Shown here piece by piece: positions 36,031-44,487 of a stretch of 64,000 nucleotides of DNA. Position numbers and translations under genes: made by a program. Position 1 is the first letter of the stretch; every line of letters begins with the position of its first letter. The notes beneath the pieces were generated by a model. It worked only from the letters and a program-made list of their open reading frames with translations, searched no databases and was not told where the DNA came from. The DNA is from Nocardia panacis (GTDB lineage: Bacteria; Actinomycetota; Actinomycetes; Mycobacteriales; Mycobacteriaceae), in NCBI RefSeq assembly GCF_003598715.1, contig NZ_QZFU01000013.1:124001-188000 (forward strand), given 5' to 3'.

Positions 36031-36516
36031 TCAGAATCGGCTCCAGCCGAATTGATTCGGGTTTCGTGATCCGGCTCGCTGCTGGTGCTGGGTCCCGACC
36101 GCGGCCCAGGACTCGATCAACCGGTCGAGCAGCCGGGTGAGGGCCACGACATCCTCGGCGGACCAGTCGGCGATCACCGCGCCGAATATCTCTTCTCCGA
36201 TGTCGGTGAACTGCTCGAGCTCGGCCCGACCCGCATCGGTGGCCTCGACCAGCACCGCTCGTCCGTCGGCCGGATCGGGTGCGGTCCGCGCCAGTCCCGA
36301 ATCGACCAGTGCGCGAACGTGCCTGGTGACCGACGACGGCAACGCGTCCAGCCGCTCGGCGATCTCACCGGCACGCAACGGCCCCGACTGTACCGCCAGC
36401 GTGAGCACGCCGACCCGCACCGGATCGAACGCCCGCGAGGCGCCTTGCCGCATCGCCTCCGCGAAGCGCGCGGTCATGCCCGCCAGCTCCGAAACCTGCT
36501 TCTTATTTGCTTCCAC
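36031..36516 (-). CDS. MarR family transcriptional regulator
   Basis: Regulator of 161 residues. HTH: LRAGEIAERLDALPSSVTRH, VRALVDSGLARTAPDPADGR, then AVLVEATDAG. The GTG at 36516 has no ribosome site, but a TATATT box ends about 7 nt before it on the minus strand, so the mRNA is probably leaderless; an internal ATG at 36477 is an alternative. The start lies inside the first of two tandem palindromes, consistent with autorepression. It heads a two-gene operon with the flavin monooxygenase. Confidence 0.86.
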   Translation of the reverse strand: MEANKKQVSELAGMTARFAEAMRQGASRAFDPVRVGVLTLAVQSGPLRAGEIAERLDALPSSVTRHVRALVDSGLARTAPDPADGRAVLVEATDAGRAELEQFTDIGEEIFGAVIADWSAEDVVALTRLLDRLIESWAAVGTQHQQRAGSRNPNQFGWSRF

Positions 36517-36524
36517 GAAGCAAA
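36506..36524. promoter_or_regulatory. MarR operator, palindrome 1
   Basis: TTTGCTTC-CAC-GAAGCAAA, 8-bp perfect arms with a 3-bp centre that is the GTG start codon of the MarR gene. Binding here would block both transcription initiation and leaderless translation. Confidence 0.68.
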
Positions 36525-36532
36525 TATATCAT

Positions 36533-36551
36533 TTTGTTTCACCGAAACAAA
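36533..36551. promoter_or_regulatory. MarR operator, palindrome 2
   Basis: TTTGTTTC-ACC-GAAACAAA has the same architecture as the palindrome at 36506-36524, differing by one base in each arm, 27 bp centre to centre from it. Confidence 0.68.
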
Positions 36552-36572
36552 GAAGTTGCCGCAGCGACTACC

Positions 36573-36592
36573 TAACGAACTGGTTCGTTTGA
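36573..36592. promoter_or_regulatory. TetR operator copy 2
   Basis: Identical in all 20 bases to 33882-33901 (core AACGAAC-TG-GTTCGTT). A weaker half-palindrome (CGAAC, 36620-36624, and GTTCG, 36631-36635) follows, between this site and the exporter start. Confidence 0.75.
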
Positions 36593-36652
36593 CAGTTGAG
36601 GCAAGCGCTCCTACCATTTCGAACCAACTAGTTCGCTCGATTGGAGACCGGT

Positions 36653-37858
36653 ATGGTGCTCACCGAACAAATACCCGAAAGATCCACGCGCCCATTACTT
36701 TTTGCCGTCATGGCGATCTGCAGCGGCGTCACCGTGGCCAATGTGTACCTGGCCCAGCCACTGTTGACGCTGTTCGCGAGCGGCCTCGGCATCCCGGCCT
36801 CGTCGGCAGGTCTGGTGGTGACCTGCGCCCAGTTCGGCTATGCCGCCGGAATCCTGTTCCTGGTGCCGCTGGGGGATGTGCGCCGCCGTCGCCCGCTGCT
36901 GACGGCCATGCTCACGGCCACGGTGCTGGCCCTGCTGGCGGCCGCGCTCGCACCGGGACTGTCCCTGCTCGCGGCGGCCGCCGCGCTGATCGGCGGCTGC
37001 ACCGTGATCCCGCAGGTCCTGGTGCCGCTGGCCGCCGAACTCGCACCGCCGCGGCGCCGGGCCGCGGTGGTGGCCAACGTCCAGATCGGGCTCATGACCG
37101 GCATCATCGGTTCGCGAGTGATCGGCGGCGCGGTGGGCCAGGCGCTCGGTTGGCGCGCGGTGTATGTGCTGGCCGCGGTGCTCACCGCGATCTCCGGTCT
37201 GCTGGCGGTGGTGTTGATCCCGCGCGAATCCGTCCGCGAGAACACCCTCGGCTACGGTGGCCTGCTCGCCTCGCTGCCGCGCCTGCTGCGCACCGAACCC
37301 GCGCTGCGCCAATCGTGTCTGCTGCACGCCGCACTCTTCGGGGCCTACAACGCCACGTGGACCTCCCTGGTGCTGGCGCTGACCGGCGCGCCCTACCACT
37401 TCGGCACGGCGGCGGCAGGTCTGTTCGGGGTGCTCGGTCTCGCGGGCGCGTTCGCCGCGCCGTGGGCGGGCCGATTCATCGACCGCCGCGGCCCGCTGCC
37501 GATCGTCACCGCCGCCCTGTCGCTCACCCTGTTCTCCGCTGCCGCCTACGCCCTCGGCCGCACCTGGCTGATCTGCATGATCGTCGCCGTCGTCGCGGTG
37601 AATATCGCGGTCCAGTGGAGTCAGATCGCCAATCAGGCAAGGATTTTCGCCTACCTCCCCGAGGCGCGCAGCCGCGCCAACACCGTCTACATGGTCGCGG
37701 TCTTCCTCAGCGGCGCGATCTGCGCGGCCCTGGCCGCGGCCTGCTACACCGCCTTCGGCTGGACCGGCGTCTGCCTGCTGCAGGCCGTCCTCGCGCTCGC
37801 CGGACTGGCTGCCCTCCCGTTCGCACGGCGCTACGACCGAAGTGCGCTGTCCGCATGA
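36653..37858 (+). CDS. MFS exporter (DHA1, 12-TM; YnfM/AraJ-like)
   Basis: Inner-membrane exporter of 401 residues. It shows NVYLAQPLLTLFASGLGIPA in the first loop, motif A as VPLGDVRRRRPLL, and a repeated motif in the second half (AGRFIDRRGPLPIV). The ATG at 36653 has GGAG 8 nt upstream; a TTG at 36641 is less likely. Its promoter region contains the same operator as the TetR gene 2.7 kb away. The NTF2-like gene follows by 38 bp and is probably co-transcribed. Confidence 0.9.
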   Translation: MVLTEQIPERSTRPLLFAVMAICSGVTVANVYLAQPLLTLFASGLGIPASSAGLVVTCAQFGYAAGILFLVPLGDVRRRRPLLTAMLTATVLALLAAALAPGLSLLAAAAALIGGCTVIPQVLVPLAAELAPPRRRAAVVANVQIGLMTGIIGSRVIGGAVGQALGWRAVYVLAAVLTAISGLLAVVLIPRESVRENTLGYGGLLASLPRLLRTEPALRQSCLLHAALFGAYNATWTSLVLALTGAPYHFGTAAAGLFGVLGLAGAFAAPWAGRFIDRRGPLPIVTAALSLTLFSAAAYALGRTWLICMIVAVVAVNIAVQWSQIANQARIFAYLPEARSRANTVYMVAVFLSGAICAALAAACYTAFGWTGVCLLQAVLALAGLAALPFARRYDRSALSA

Positions 37859-37896
37859 AATCCCGCACGTCACAACAACAACCCTTTGGAGAGAAC

Positions 37897-38286
37897 ATGA
37901 CCATGCCCGCCATGCCCGCCGCCGTCACCCGGTTCTTCACCGCGTCCCAGTCCGGCGACGCCGACGCCTGGGCCGGCTCGTTCGCCGCCGACGGCGTCTT
38001 CCACGACCCGGTCGGCGAGCCGCCGATCGTCGGCCGCGCCGCCATCGGCGAGTTCATCGCCTCGGTGCTGCCGAATTTCAGCCCCTTCCTGGGTCTCACA
38101 CCGCGCGAGGCGCACACTGTCGGCAACCGGGTCGCGGTCGCCTGGTCCGGTGCGGCCGTCTCGCTCTCGGGTGTCCCGGTGAACTGGTCCGGGATCAACG
38201 TGTACGAACTCGATGACGCCGGACTGATTCGGGAGGCCCGCGCCTACTTCAATCGTGCGATCTTCCAAGCACAGTTGAACGGATAG
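37897..38286 (+). CDS. SnoaL-like/NTF2-fold protein
   Basis: Cytosolic protein of 129 residues with the NTF2-like cone fold: VTRFFTASQSGDADAWAGSF, DGVFHDPVGEPPIVGRAAIG and GINVYELDDAGLIREARAYF. SnoaL-type members isomerise or cyclise small aromatic compounds, many others are ligand-binding proteins of unknown role. The ATG at 37897 has GGAGAG upstream. Position after the exporter suggests co-regulation by the TetR protein at 33305. Confidence 0.86.
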   Translation: MTMPAMPAAVTRFFTASQSGDADAWAGSFAADGVFHDPVGEPPIVGRAAIGEFIASVLPNFSPFLGLTPREAHTVGNRVAVAWSGAAVSLSGVPVNWSGINVYELDDAGLIREARAYFNRAIFQAQLNG

Positions 38287-38298
38287 CAAGGCGACCGC

Positions 38299-38337
38299 GG
38301 TCGAATCGGGTCCCGCTCAGCGGGATCCGATTCGACC
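38299..38337 (+). terminator. Long hairpin after the exporter/NTF2 unit
   Basis: Inverted repeat with arms of about 18 bp (GGTCGAATCGGGTCCCGC and its complement, one G-U pair) 12 bp after the NTF2 stop. There is no T-tract, so it is a stability or L-shaped terminator. Confidence 0.55.
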
Positions 38338-38515
38338 CGCACGCACGTCGAACTATTTCTCGAATCCGCAGCGCGACAGCGGTTTTCCATCTTGTGGCGC
38401 GGATCAGGTTGGGGGAACGCGTTTTAGCCGGTGTCACAGATCTTTCCCGAACCGCTGCCGTATCCGGAACGCGTTGATACATTGCGCCAACCAATGCCTC
38501 ACCGAGGATGCGAAG

Positions 38516-39625
38516 ATGTTCGACTGGGATTTCCGGCGCGGCACGGCAGGCGTGCACGTGCTCATGCAACTGGCCGAGGAACGCGGGCTCGACCCCGACC
38601 GATGTTTCGCCGGCACGACACTCACCCCGGAGGCGGTGCTCGCCCCCGATGCGGAGGTGACGGCCCGCCAGGAGTTGCGCGTGGTGCGCAACCTGTTGGC
38701 CCACTGCGGCGACGAACCGGGCTTGGGTCTGGAAGCCGGTGCGCGCCACCATATCTCGCTCTACGGCCCGTGGGGTCTGGCGCTGGTGGGCAGCCGGACG
38801 GTGCGCGAGGTCGTGGAGGTGGCGCTGCGCTGTCTGGAGTTGGCGTTCGTCTTCGGCGGACTCGTCTTCGAGGAGGACACCCAGGAGGGTCGCCTCGTGG
38901 TCGAGAGCGCCGAACTACCGGCCCGGCTGCGCACCTTCCTCACCGAGCGCGCCATGGCGGGCCTGCAGACCATCGTGGTCGACCTGTTCGAGACCGCGCT
39001 GCCCATCCGGCGGGTCCTGCTGCGCGACCAGGCCCCGGCCGAGATCATCCGCTACCGCGACACCTTCGGTGTGACACCGATTTTCGACGCGACCGCCGAT
39101 CTCATCGTCATCGACGGTCGCGGTCTGGACCTGTCGCTGCCCCGCGCGGGGGACTGGGCGCGCGGCAGTTGCGAACAGCTCTGCCGCGACCTGCTCGACC
39201 AGCGCGCCCCCCGCGCCGGGGTGGCCGCCGAGGTGCGCGACGTGCTGGTGCGCGATCCTGGCAGGCTGCCGGATCAGTCGGCGGTGGCGGGCGGCCTGTT
39301 CATGAGTCCGCGCACCCTCTCGCGGCGGCTCAACGAGGAGCGCACCTCCTTCCGCGCCCTGCTCGACGAGGTGCGCCAGATGATGGCCGAGGAATTGCTC
39401 ACCCACACCGACCTGACCACCGAGCAGTTGGCCGCGCGCCTGGGCTACGCGGAGGCCGCGTCGTTCATCCGCGCGTTCCGCCGCTGGAAGGGTTGTCCGC
39501 CACAGGAGTTCCGCGCTCACCGCACCTCGGTGACGAAGCGGCGGATCAGCGTGGCCAGCACCTGGTCGCCGTCGGCGGCCCAGACGTCGGCGTTGAAGAT
39601 CTCCACCTCGATGTCGCCGCGATAG
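38516..39625 (+). CDS. AraC family transcriptional regulator (arabinose-binding-like N-domain)
   Basis: Regulator of 369 residues. Residues 15-200 form the Arabinose_bd (OruR/ToxT-like) sensor domain (LMQLAEERGLDPDRCFAGTT, YGPWGLALVGSRTVREVVEV). The AraC HTH is at about 255-337 (MSPRTLSRRLNEERTSFRAL, LGYAEAASFIRAFRRWKGCP). Normal family members end near PQEFR. Here about 33 further residues (TSVTKRRISVASTW...) follow, encoded antisense to the 3' end of the convergent isomerase gene, which suggests loss of the original stop. ATG at 38516 has GAGG at 8 nt. Confidence 0.86.
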   Translation: MFDWDFRRGTAGVHVLMQLAEERGLDPDRCFAGTTLTPEAVLAPDAEVTARQELRVVRNLLAHCGDEPGLGLEAGARHHISLYGPWGLALVGSRTVREVVEVALRCLELAFVFGGLVFEEDTQEGRLVVESAELPARLRTFLTERAMAGLQTIVVDLFETALPIRRVLLRDQAPAEIIRYRDTFGVTPIFDATADLIVIDGRGLDLSLPRAGDWARGSCEQLCRDLLDQRAPRAGVAAEVRDVLVRDPGRLPDQSAVAGGLFMSPRTLSRRLNEERTSFRALLDEVRQMMAEELLTHTDLTTEQLAARLGYAEAASFIRAFRRWKGCPPQEFRAHRTSVTKRRISVASTWSPSAAQTSALKISTSMSPR

Positions 39626-40383
39626 CCCGCCGCCTCGACCGCCGCCGTCAAGGGCCGGAAGTCGATGACACCGTCGCCCATCATGCCCCGCCCCAGCAGC
39701 GGGTCCGGCGGCAGCGGCACCAGGAAATCGCACACCTGATAGCCGGCGATGCGGTCGCCCGCGCGGGCGATCTGCGCGAAAACCTCGGGATCCCACCAGA
39801 GATGGAAGGTGTCCACGACGACGCCGACCGATTCGACGGGCCACCGCTCGGCCAGATCCAGCGCCTGTTTCAAGGTGGACAGCACCGCCCGGTCCGCGCA
39901 GTACATCGGGTGCAGCGGTTCCAGCGCCAATCGGACGCCCGCCGCGCGCGCGTGGGGTTCCAGCTCGCCGATCCGGTCGGCGAGCCTGGCCCTGGCGCCG
40001 GCGAGATCCCTGCTGCCCGAACCGATTCCGCCCGCGACGACCACCAGGCAATCGGTGCCGAGGGTCGCGGCCTCGTCCACGGCGCGACGCGCGTCGTCGA
40101 GATCGAAGTCGGGGGCGGTGAATCCGAACGCCCGACACAGCGACGACACCCGAAGTCCCGCTGCCCGCACGGTTCTCGCGCTCGCTTCGAGCCCGTACTG
40201 GGCGACCTTCTCCCGCCACAGCCCGATGGAGGCGATACCGGCCCGCTCGCAGCCCGCGACCGCGTCGGCCACGCTCCATTTCCGAGTCGTCCACTGGTTC
40301 AACGACAGTCGCGCCAACCGGGGATCACCCGGACCGGGCGTGGGCAGGGCGGCGGGACGCCCGCCGGGCACATCGACGGTCAT
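39517..40383 (-). CDS. Sugar phosphate isomerase/epimerase family protein
   Basis: TIM-barrel xylose-isomerase-like (AP endonuclease 2 superfamily) enzyme of 288 residues. Metal- and substrate-site segments include LALEPLHPMYCAD, VVDTFHLWWDPEVF and DIEVEIFNADVW. It is the last gene of the minus-strand catabolic operon; its ATG overlaps the preceding stop by 4 bp. It would isomerise or epimerise a keto-sugar or inositol-type intermediate. Its 3' 109 bp overlap the tail of the convergent AraC gene. Confidence 0.85.
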   Translation of the reverse strand: MTVDVPGGRPAALPTPGPGDPRLARLSLNQWTTRKWSVADAVAGCERAGIASIGLWREKVAQYGLEASARTVRAAGLRVSSLCRAFGFTAPDFDLDDARRAVDEAATLGTDCLVVVAGGIGSGSRDLAGARARLADRIGELEPHARAAGVRLALEPLHPMYCADRAVLSTLKQALDLAERWPVESVGVVVDTFHLWWDPEVFAQIARAGDRIAGYQVCDFLVPLPPDPLLGRGMMGDGVIDFRPLTAAVEAAGYRGDIEVEIFNADVWAADGDQVLATLIRRFVTEVR

Positions 40384-41528
40384 ACGCCGACCCCGTGCAC
40401 CGCGAGCAGCCGCGCCATCCTGGCCTCGGCCAGTTCCGGGTCCGGCAGCAGCCCGGCCCGATCGGCCAACCGGAACACCTCGGCCAGATGCGGCAGTGAC
40501 CGCGCCGACTGCGCGCCGCCGACCATGGCGAACCCGTCCTGATGTCCGGCGAGCCAGGCCAGGAACACCACACCGGTTTTGTAGTGGAAGGTGGGGGCCT
40601 CGAAGATCTTGCGGGACAACACCACGGTGGGGGCGAGGATCGCGTGGTAGCGGTCGAGATCGCCCGCGTCCAGGGCCGCGAGGGCGGCAGCGGCGGCGGG
40701 GGCGATGGCGTCGAAGATGCCCAGCAGCGCGTGCGATCCGGAGGCGATGAGCTCCGGGTAGTGGAAATCGTCGCCGGTGTAGAGCTTCACACCCGCGGGC
40801 AGGGTGGCGCGCAACCGCACCTCGTGGTCGGCGTCGAGCAGCGACACCTTCACCCCGTCGACCTTGTCCGCGTGCGCCTCGATCAGATCCAGGAAGTGGC
40901 CGGTGGCCTTGTCGCGGTCGCCGGAACCCCAGTAGCCCGCCAGCGCCGGATCGAACATCTCACCGAGCCAGTGCAGGATGACCGGCCGGTCCGCCTCGGC
41001 GAGCAGCCGGTCGTAGACGGTTCGATAGTCGCCGGGGCCGGTGGCCAGGGCCGCCAGGCGGCGGCTGGCCATCACGATGACCTGCGCTCCGGCGGAACGG
41101 ATCTCGTGGATCTGGGCGCGGTAGGCGTCCACGATCGCGTCGAGGCTCGCGGCGTCGGGGGCGTTGTCGGTGCCCGCCCCGCAGGCCAGCAGCGTGAACG
41201 GGTCGCCGAGTTCGGCGGCGGCCGCACCGGAACGCGCGATCAACTCCTCGGTGGCGGCCCAGTTCAGGCCCATCCCGCGCTGGGCGGTGTCCATGGCGTC
41301 GGCGACCCGGAAACCGTGCGCCCACAGGTGCCGCCGGAACCGCAGCGTCGCATCCCAGTCCAAAACGGCGGGCGCGCCGGGGGCGTTGGCGGCCGACGGT
41401 TGGGCCACCACATGGGCGGCGGCGAACGCGATCCGCGCCGCGGGCGGCCCCTCGGGGCGCGCCCACGTCACCGGGGGCCGGAGGGTATAAGGCTCGAGTG
41501 TGCCTGCCGCGGTGGGCAGCGCGATCAC
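40380..41528 (-). CDS. DUF993 protein, dihydrodipicolinate synthase-like aldolase
   Basis: Cytosolic protein of 382 residues of the DUF993 family, a TIM-barrel group related to DHDPS/N-acetylneuraminate lyase. Landmarks are HLWAHGFRVADAMDTAQRGM, VYDRLLAEADRPVILHWLGE, DKVDGVKVSLLDAD, and LYTGDDFHYPELI. The lysine in GVKVSL is where a Schiff-base lysine would fall in DHDPS enzymes (inference). The GTG at 41528 overlaps the upstream stop (GTGA) and has GGAG at 8 nt; longer frames upstream are antisense artefacts. Together with neighbours it likely cleaves an oxidised sugar-like intermediate. Confidence 0.82.
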   Translation of the reverse strand: MIALPTAAGTLEPYTLRPPVTWARPEGPPAARIAFAAAHVVAQPSAANAPGAPAVLDWDATLRFRRHLWAHGFRVADAMDTAQRGMGLNWAATEELIARSGAAAAELGDPFTLLACGAGTDNAPDAASLDAIVDAYRAQIHEIRSAGAQVIVMASRRLAALATGPGDYRTVYDRLLAEADRPVILHWLGEMFDPALAGYWGSGDRDKATGHFLDLIEAHADKVDGVKVSLLDADHEVRLRATLPAGVKLYTGDDFHYPELIASGSHALLGIFDAIAPAAAAALAALDAGDLDRYHAILAPTVVLSRKIFEAPTFHYKTGVVFLAWLAGHQDGFAMVGGAQSARSLPHLAEVFRLADRAGLLPDPELAEARMARLLAVHGVGV

Positions 41529-42676
41529 AGCGTCAGCTCCGCAACCTCGACGCGGCGACCCTCGCGCGCGGATTCCAGTCCGGCGGCGGCCAATTGGACG
41601 CCACGCGCGCCCGCGAGGAAGTCGTACGGGAACGGGGCGTCCTCGACGACGTGGCGCACGAACATCTCCCACTGCACCTTGAATCCGTTGTCGAACACCG
41701 CGTTGTCGGGCACCGACTGCCAGCCGTCGCGGAAGGAGTGCGCGTTGGGCAGATCCGGATTCCACACCGGTTTCGGTGTCGCGCCCCGATGCTGGATCCG
41801 GCAGTCCCGCAGCCCGGCCACGGCACTGCCCTCGGTGCCGTCGACCTGGAATTCCACCAGTTCGTCGCGATGCACCCGCACCGCCCAGGACGAATTGATC
41901 TGCGCGAGAACACCGCCCGCCAACTCGAAGATGCCGTAGGCGGCGTCGTCGGCGGTGGCCCGATAGGTGCGGCCCTGTTCGTCGACCCGCTCGGGAATAT
42001 GGGTCGCGGTCCGCGCGTACACCGCCTCCACTCGGCCGAACAGGTTCTCCAGCAGGTAGTTCCAGTGCGGGAACATATCCAGCGCCATACCGCCGCCATC
42101 CTCGGCGCGGTAGTTCCAGGACGGGCGCTGCGCGACCTGCCAGTCACCCTCGAACACCCAGTAGCCGAATTCGCCGCGCACCGACAGGATCCGGCCGAAG
42201 AAGCCGCCCTCGATCAGCCGCCGCAGCTTCAGCAGGCCCGGCAGGAACAGCTTGTCCTGCACCACACCGTTCTTGACGCCCGCCGCGGCGGCCTGCCGCG
42301 CCAGTTCCAGCGCGGCGGGCACGTCCTCGGCGATGGGCTTCTCGGCGTAGATGTGCTTGCCCGCCGCGATCGCCGCCCGCACCGCGTCCACCCTGGCCGT
42401 GGTGACCTGGGCGTCGAAGTAGATCGAATCCTCCGGATCGGCCAGGGCTTCGGCGAGATCGGTGGTCCACCGCCGCACGCCGTGCCGCTCGGACAGGGCG
42501 CGCAACTTCTCGGCGTCGCGACCGAGGAGCATCGGGTCCAGCAGCACCCGCGATCCGTCCGCCAGCGCCACCCCGCCCTCGGCGTTGATCGCCAGCACCG
42601 AACGCACCAGATGCTGGTTGTAGCCCATCCGGCCGGTGACACCGTTCATCACCACACCGAGCCTGCGCTCACTCAC
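41525..42676 (-). CDS. Gfo/Idh/MocA family oxidoreductase
   Basis: NAD(P)-dependent sugar or inositol dehydrogenase of 383 residues. The N-terminal Rossmann fold begins LGVVMNGVTGRMGYNQHLVR (an unusual GxTGxMG variant), the family motif is IYAEKPIAEDV, and the C-terminal alpha/beta domain includes the substrate-side segment GGGMALDMFPHWNYLLENLFG. The GTG at 42676 coincides with the last base of the ATPase gene's stop codon (TAGTG) and has AAGGG upstream. It would oxidise the first hydroxyl in the pathway; the substrate is unknown. Confidence 0.87.
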   Translation of the reverse strand: MSERRLGVVMNGVTGRMGYNQHLVRSVLAINAEGGVALADGSRVLLDPMLLGRDAEKLRALSERHGVRRWTTDLAEALADPEDSIYFDAQVTTARVDAVRAAIAAGKHIYAEKPIAEDVPAALELARQAAAAGVKNGVVQDKLFLPGLLKLRRLIEGGFFGRILSVRGEFGYWVFEGDWQVAQRPSWNYRAEDGGGMALDMFPHWNYLLENLFGRVEAVYARTATHIPERVDEQGRTYRATADDAAYGIFELAGGVLAQINSSWAVRVHRDELVEFQVDGTEGSAVAGLRDCRIQHRGATPKPVWNPDLPNAHSFRDGWQSVPDNAVFDNGFKVQWEMFVRHVVEDAPFPYDFLAGARGVQLAAAGLESAREGRRVEVAELTL

Positions 42677-43464
42677 TACAGATCCCTTCCCGCACCCAAC
42701 AATTCGCGCACCCGCGTCGTCGCCGCCGCGAATGCCGGATCGGCCATGGTGGCCGAATAGTTCCTGATCTTCGGCAGCCGCACCGCGATCTCCTCGGCCA
42801 CCGTGCTCGGCCGCGCCGAAAGCACCACGACCCGATTCGCCAGATACACCGCCTCGGCGATGGAATGGGTCACCAGCAGCACCGTGGTGCCGGTCTCGCG
42901 CCAGATGCGATGCAATTCCACATTCATCTGCTCGCGGGTCAACGCGTCCAGCGCGCCGAACGGCTCGTCCATCAGCAGGACGCGCGGCCGGTGCAGCAGC
43001 GCCCGACACAGCGCCACCCGCTGCTGCATACCGCCCGAGAGTTCGTGCGGCAGTGCCTCTTCGAATCCGGTCAGGCCGGTCATGGCGATGAGCTCGTCGG
43101 CGCGTTCGCGCGCCAGAGCGGGCTCCATGCCGCGCATCTCGGCCTGCAACAGGATGTTTCGGCGCACACTGCGCCAATCCAGCAGCGCGGCCCGCTGGAA
43201 GACGAACCCGATATCGTGGCGCGGACCGCGCACCGGCTGCCCCAGCAGCCGCACCGCGCCCGCCGAGGGGGTCAGCAGACCCGAGACCAGTTTCAGCAGC
43301 GTCGATTTCCCGCATCCGGACGGACCGACCAGGGAGACGAACTCACCGGGCGCGATACCCAGCGACACCTCGCCGATCGCGGTGACATCCTGCTTCTTGC
43401 TGCGGAATCGCACCGCCACGGCGTCGATCTCGACGGCGCGGGTGGGCACTGCGGTGACGCTCAT
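42676..43464 (-). CDS. ABC transporter ATP-binding protein (SsuB/TauB/NrtD type)
   Basis: ATPase of 262 residues with complete motifs: Walker A GPSGCGKST, Q-loop FVFQRAALLDWRSV, signature LSGGMQQR, Walker B VLLMDEPFGALD and THSIAEA switch. The Q-loop form is the one of nitrate/sulfonate/taurine importers. ATG at 43464 overlaps the receptor stop (ATGA). It energises the importer encoded by the two upstream genes. Confidence 0.9.
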   Translation of the reverse strand: MSVTAVPTRAVEIDAVAVRFRSKKQDVTAIGEVSLGIAPGEFVSLVGPSGCGKSTLLKLVSGLLTPSAGAVRLLGQPVRGPRHDIGFVFQRAALLDWRSVRRNILLQAEMRGMEPALARERADELIAMTGLTGFEEALPHELSGGMQQRVALCRALLHRPRVLLMDEPFGALDALTREQMNVELHRIWRETGTTVLLVTHSIAEAVYLANRVVVLSARPSTVAEEIAVRLPKIRNYSATMADPAFAAATTRVRELLGAGRDL

Positions 43465-44471
43465 CGGGTCGGGGCCACATCTTCGGCCCAGACCGTGCCC
43501 AGATCCAGTTGGGTGCCGATGATCTCGGTCTGCTTGAACGTGTCGATGGTCTGCTGCCAGTCCACGGCCGTATTCGCGCCCGGCAGCAGGGTTTTCGACG
43601 CCTCGGTGTGCAGCAGGGTCAGGGTGGTCTTGAACTGGTCGACCAGCACCGCCGCAGGCGGCAACTGCTCCGACGCGCCCGCCATGGCCGCCACCGCACC
43701 CTGCGGATCGCGCTCGGCCGCGCTCCACGACTCGCTCATCGCGGCCACCATCCGCTTCACCAGATCCGGTTTGCGCGCCAACTGTTGACGGGCGGTGATC
43801 AGACCGTCACCGAAGAAGTTCAGCTTGAAATCCGAGAACCGCAGATACGACATGGGTTTGCCGGACTTCTCCTGGATGGTCGGTCCCTGATCGTTGGCGA
43901 AACCGATCAGCGCGTCGACCCGACCCGAGAGCAGCGCGGCGATCTTGCCCGCCGCGTCGGTGTTCTCCAGTTTCACGTCCTCGTTGTTCATGCCGTTCTT
44001 GCGCAGGAACGCCGGGAAGGTCTTCGACAGCGCGTCACCGGCGGTGGCCGCGATCTTGATGCCGCGCAGATCGGCGGGCTTGCTCAGCCGCTTCTCGGCA
44101 AAGGACTGCACCGAGGCCGGGGTGGTCTGCAGGAACACCCCGACGCTCTTGACCGGGACGCCCTTCTCCGCCGCCGACAGCACCGCCGCGGTGTCGGCCC
44201 AGCCGAATTCGCTCTGTCCGCCGCCGACCGCCTGCACCGTCTTGCCCGAGCCCTGCCCGGCCTGCACCTTCAGATCGATGCCGTATTTGGCGAAGATGCC
44301 CTGCTTGACCCCGTAGTAGATCGGGGCGTGCTCCCCGTAGGGGTACCAGTTCAGGGTCAGGGTGACCGCTTCGTTCTTCGAACCTGTGGCGCTGTTGGAG
44401 CCGCACGCGGTGGCGGCGGTCAACAGCAGCGCCGAAAACAATGCGGCCCATGGGATTCGCTTCATCTTCAT
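43461..44471 (-). CDS. ABC transporter substrate-binding lipoprotein (NMT1/SsuA-like)
   Basis: Receptor of 336 residues. MKMKRIPWAALFSALLLTAA is a lipoprotein signal, with Cys23 in ATACGS. The mature part has the NMT1/THI5 pattern: LTLNWYPYGEHAPIYYGVKQ, GIFAKYGIDLKVQAGQGSGK, DLRGIKIAATAGDALSKTFP. This pattern is shared by receptors for pyrimidine precursors, riboflavin, aromatic acids and sulfonates, so the ligand is open; the catabolic neighbours suggest a polyol- or acid-type carbon source. ATG at 44471; a second ATG at 44465 is possible. Confidence 0.87.
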   Translation of the reverse strand: MKMKRIPWAALFSALLLTAATACGSNSATGSKNEAVTLTLNWYPYGEHAPIYYGVKQGIFAKYGIDLKVQAGQGSGKTVQAVGGGQSEFGWADTAAVLSAAEKGVPVKSVGVFLQTTPASVQSFAEKRLSKPADLRGIKIAATAGDALSKTFPAFLRKNGMNNEDVKLENTDAAGKIAALLSGRVDALIGFANDQGPTIQEKSGKPMSYLRFSDFKLNFFGDGLITARQQLARKPDLVKRMVAAMSESWSAAERDPQGAVAAMAGASEQLPPAAVLVDQFKTTLTLLHTEASKTLLPGANTAVDWQQTIDTFKQTEIIGTQLDLGTVWAEDVAPTR

Positions 44472-44487
44472 GGGATGGGGCCTTCCG

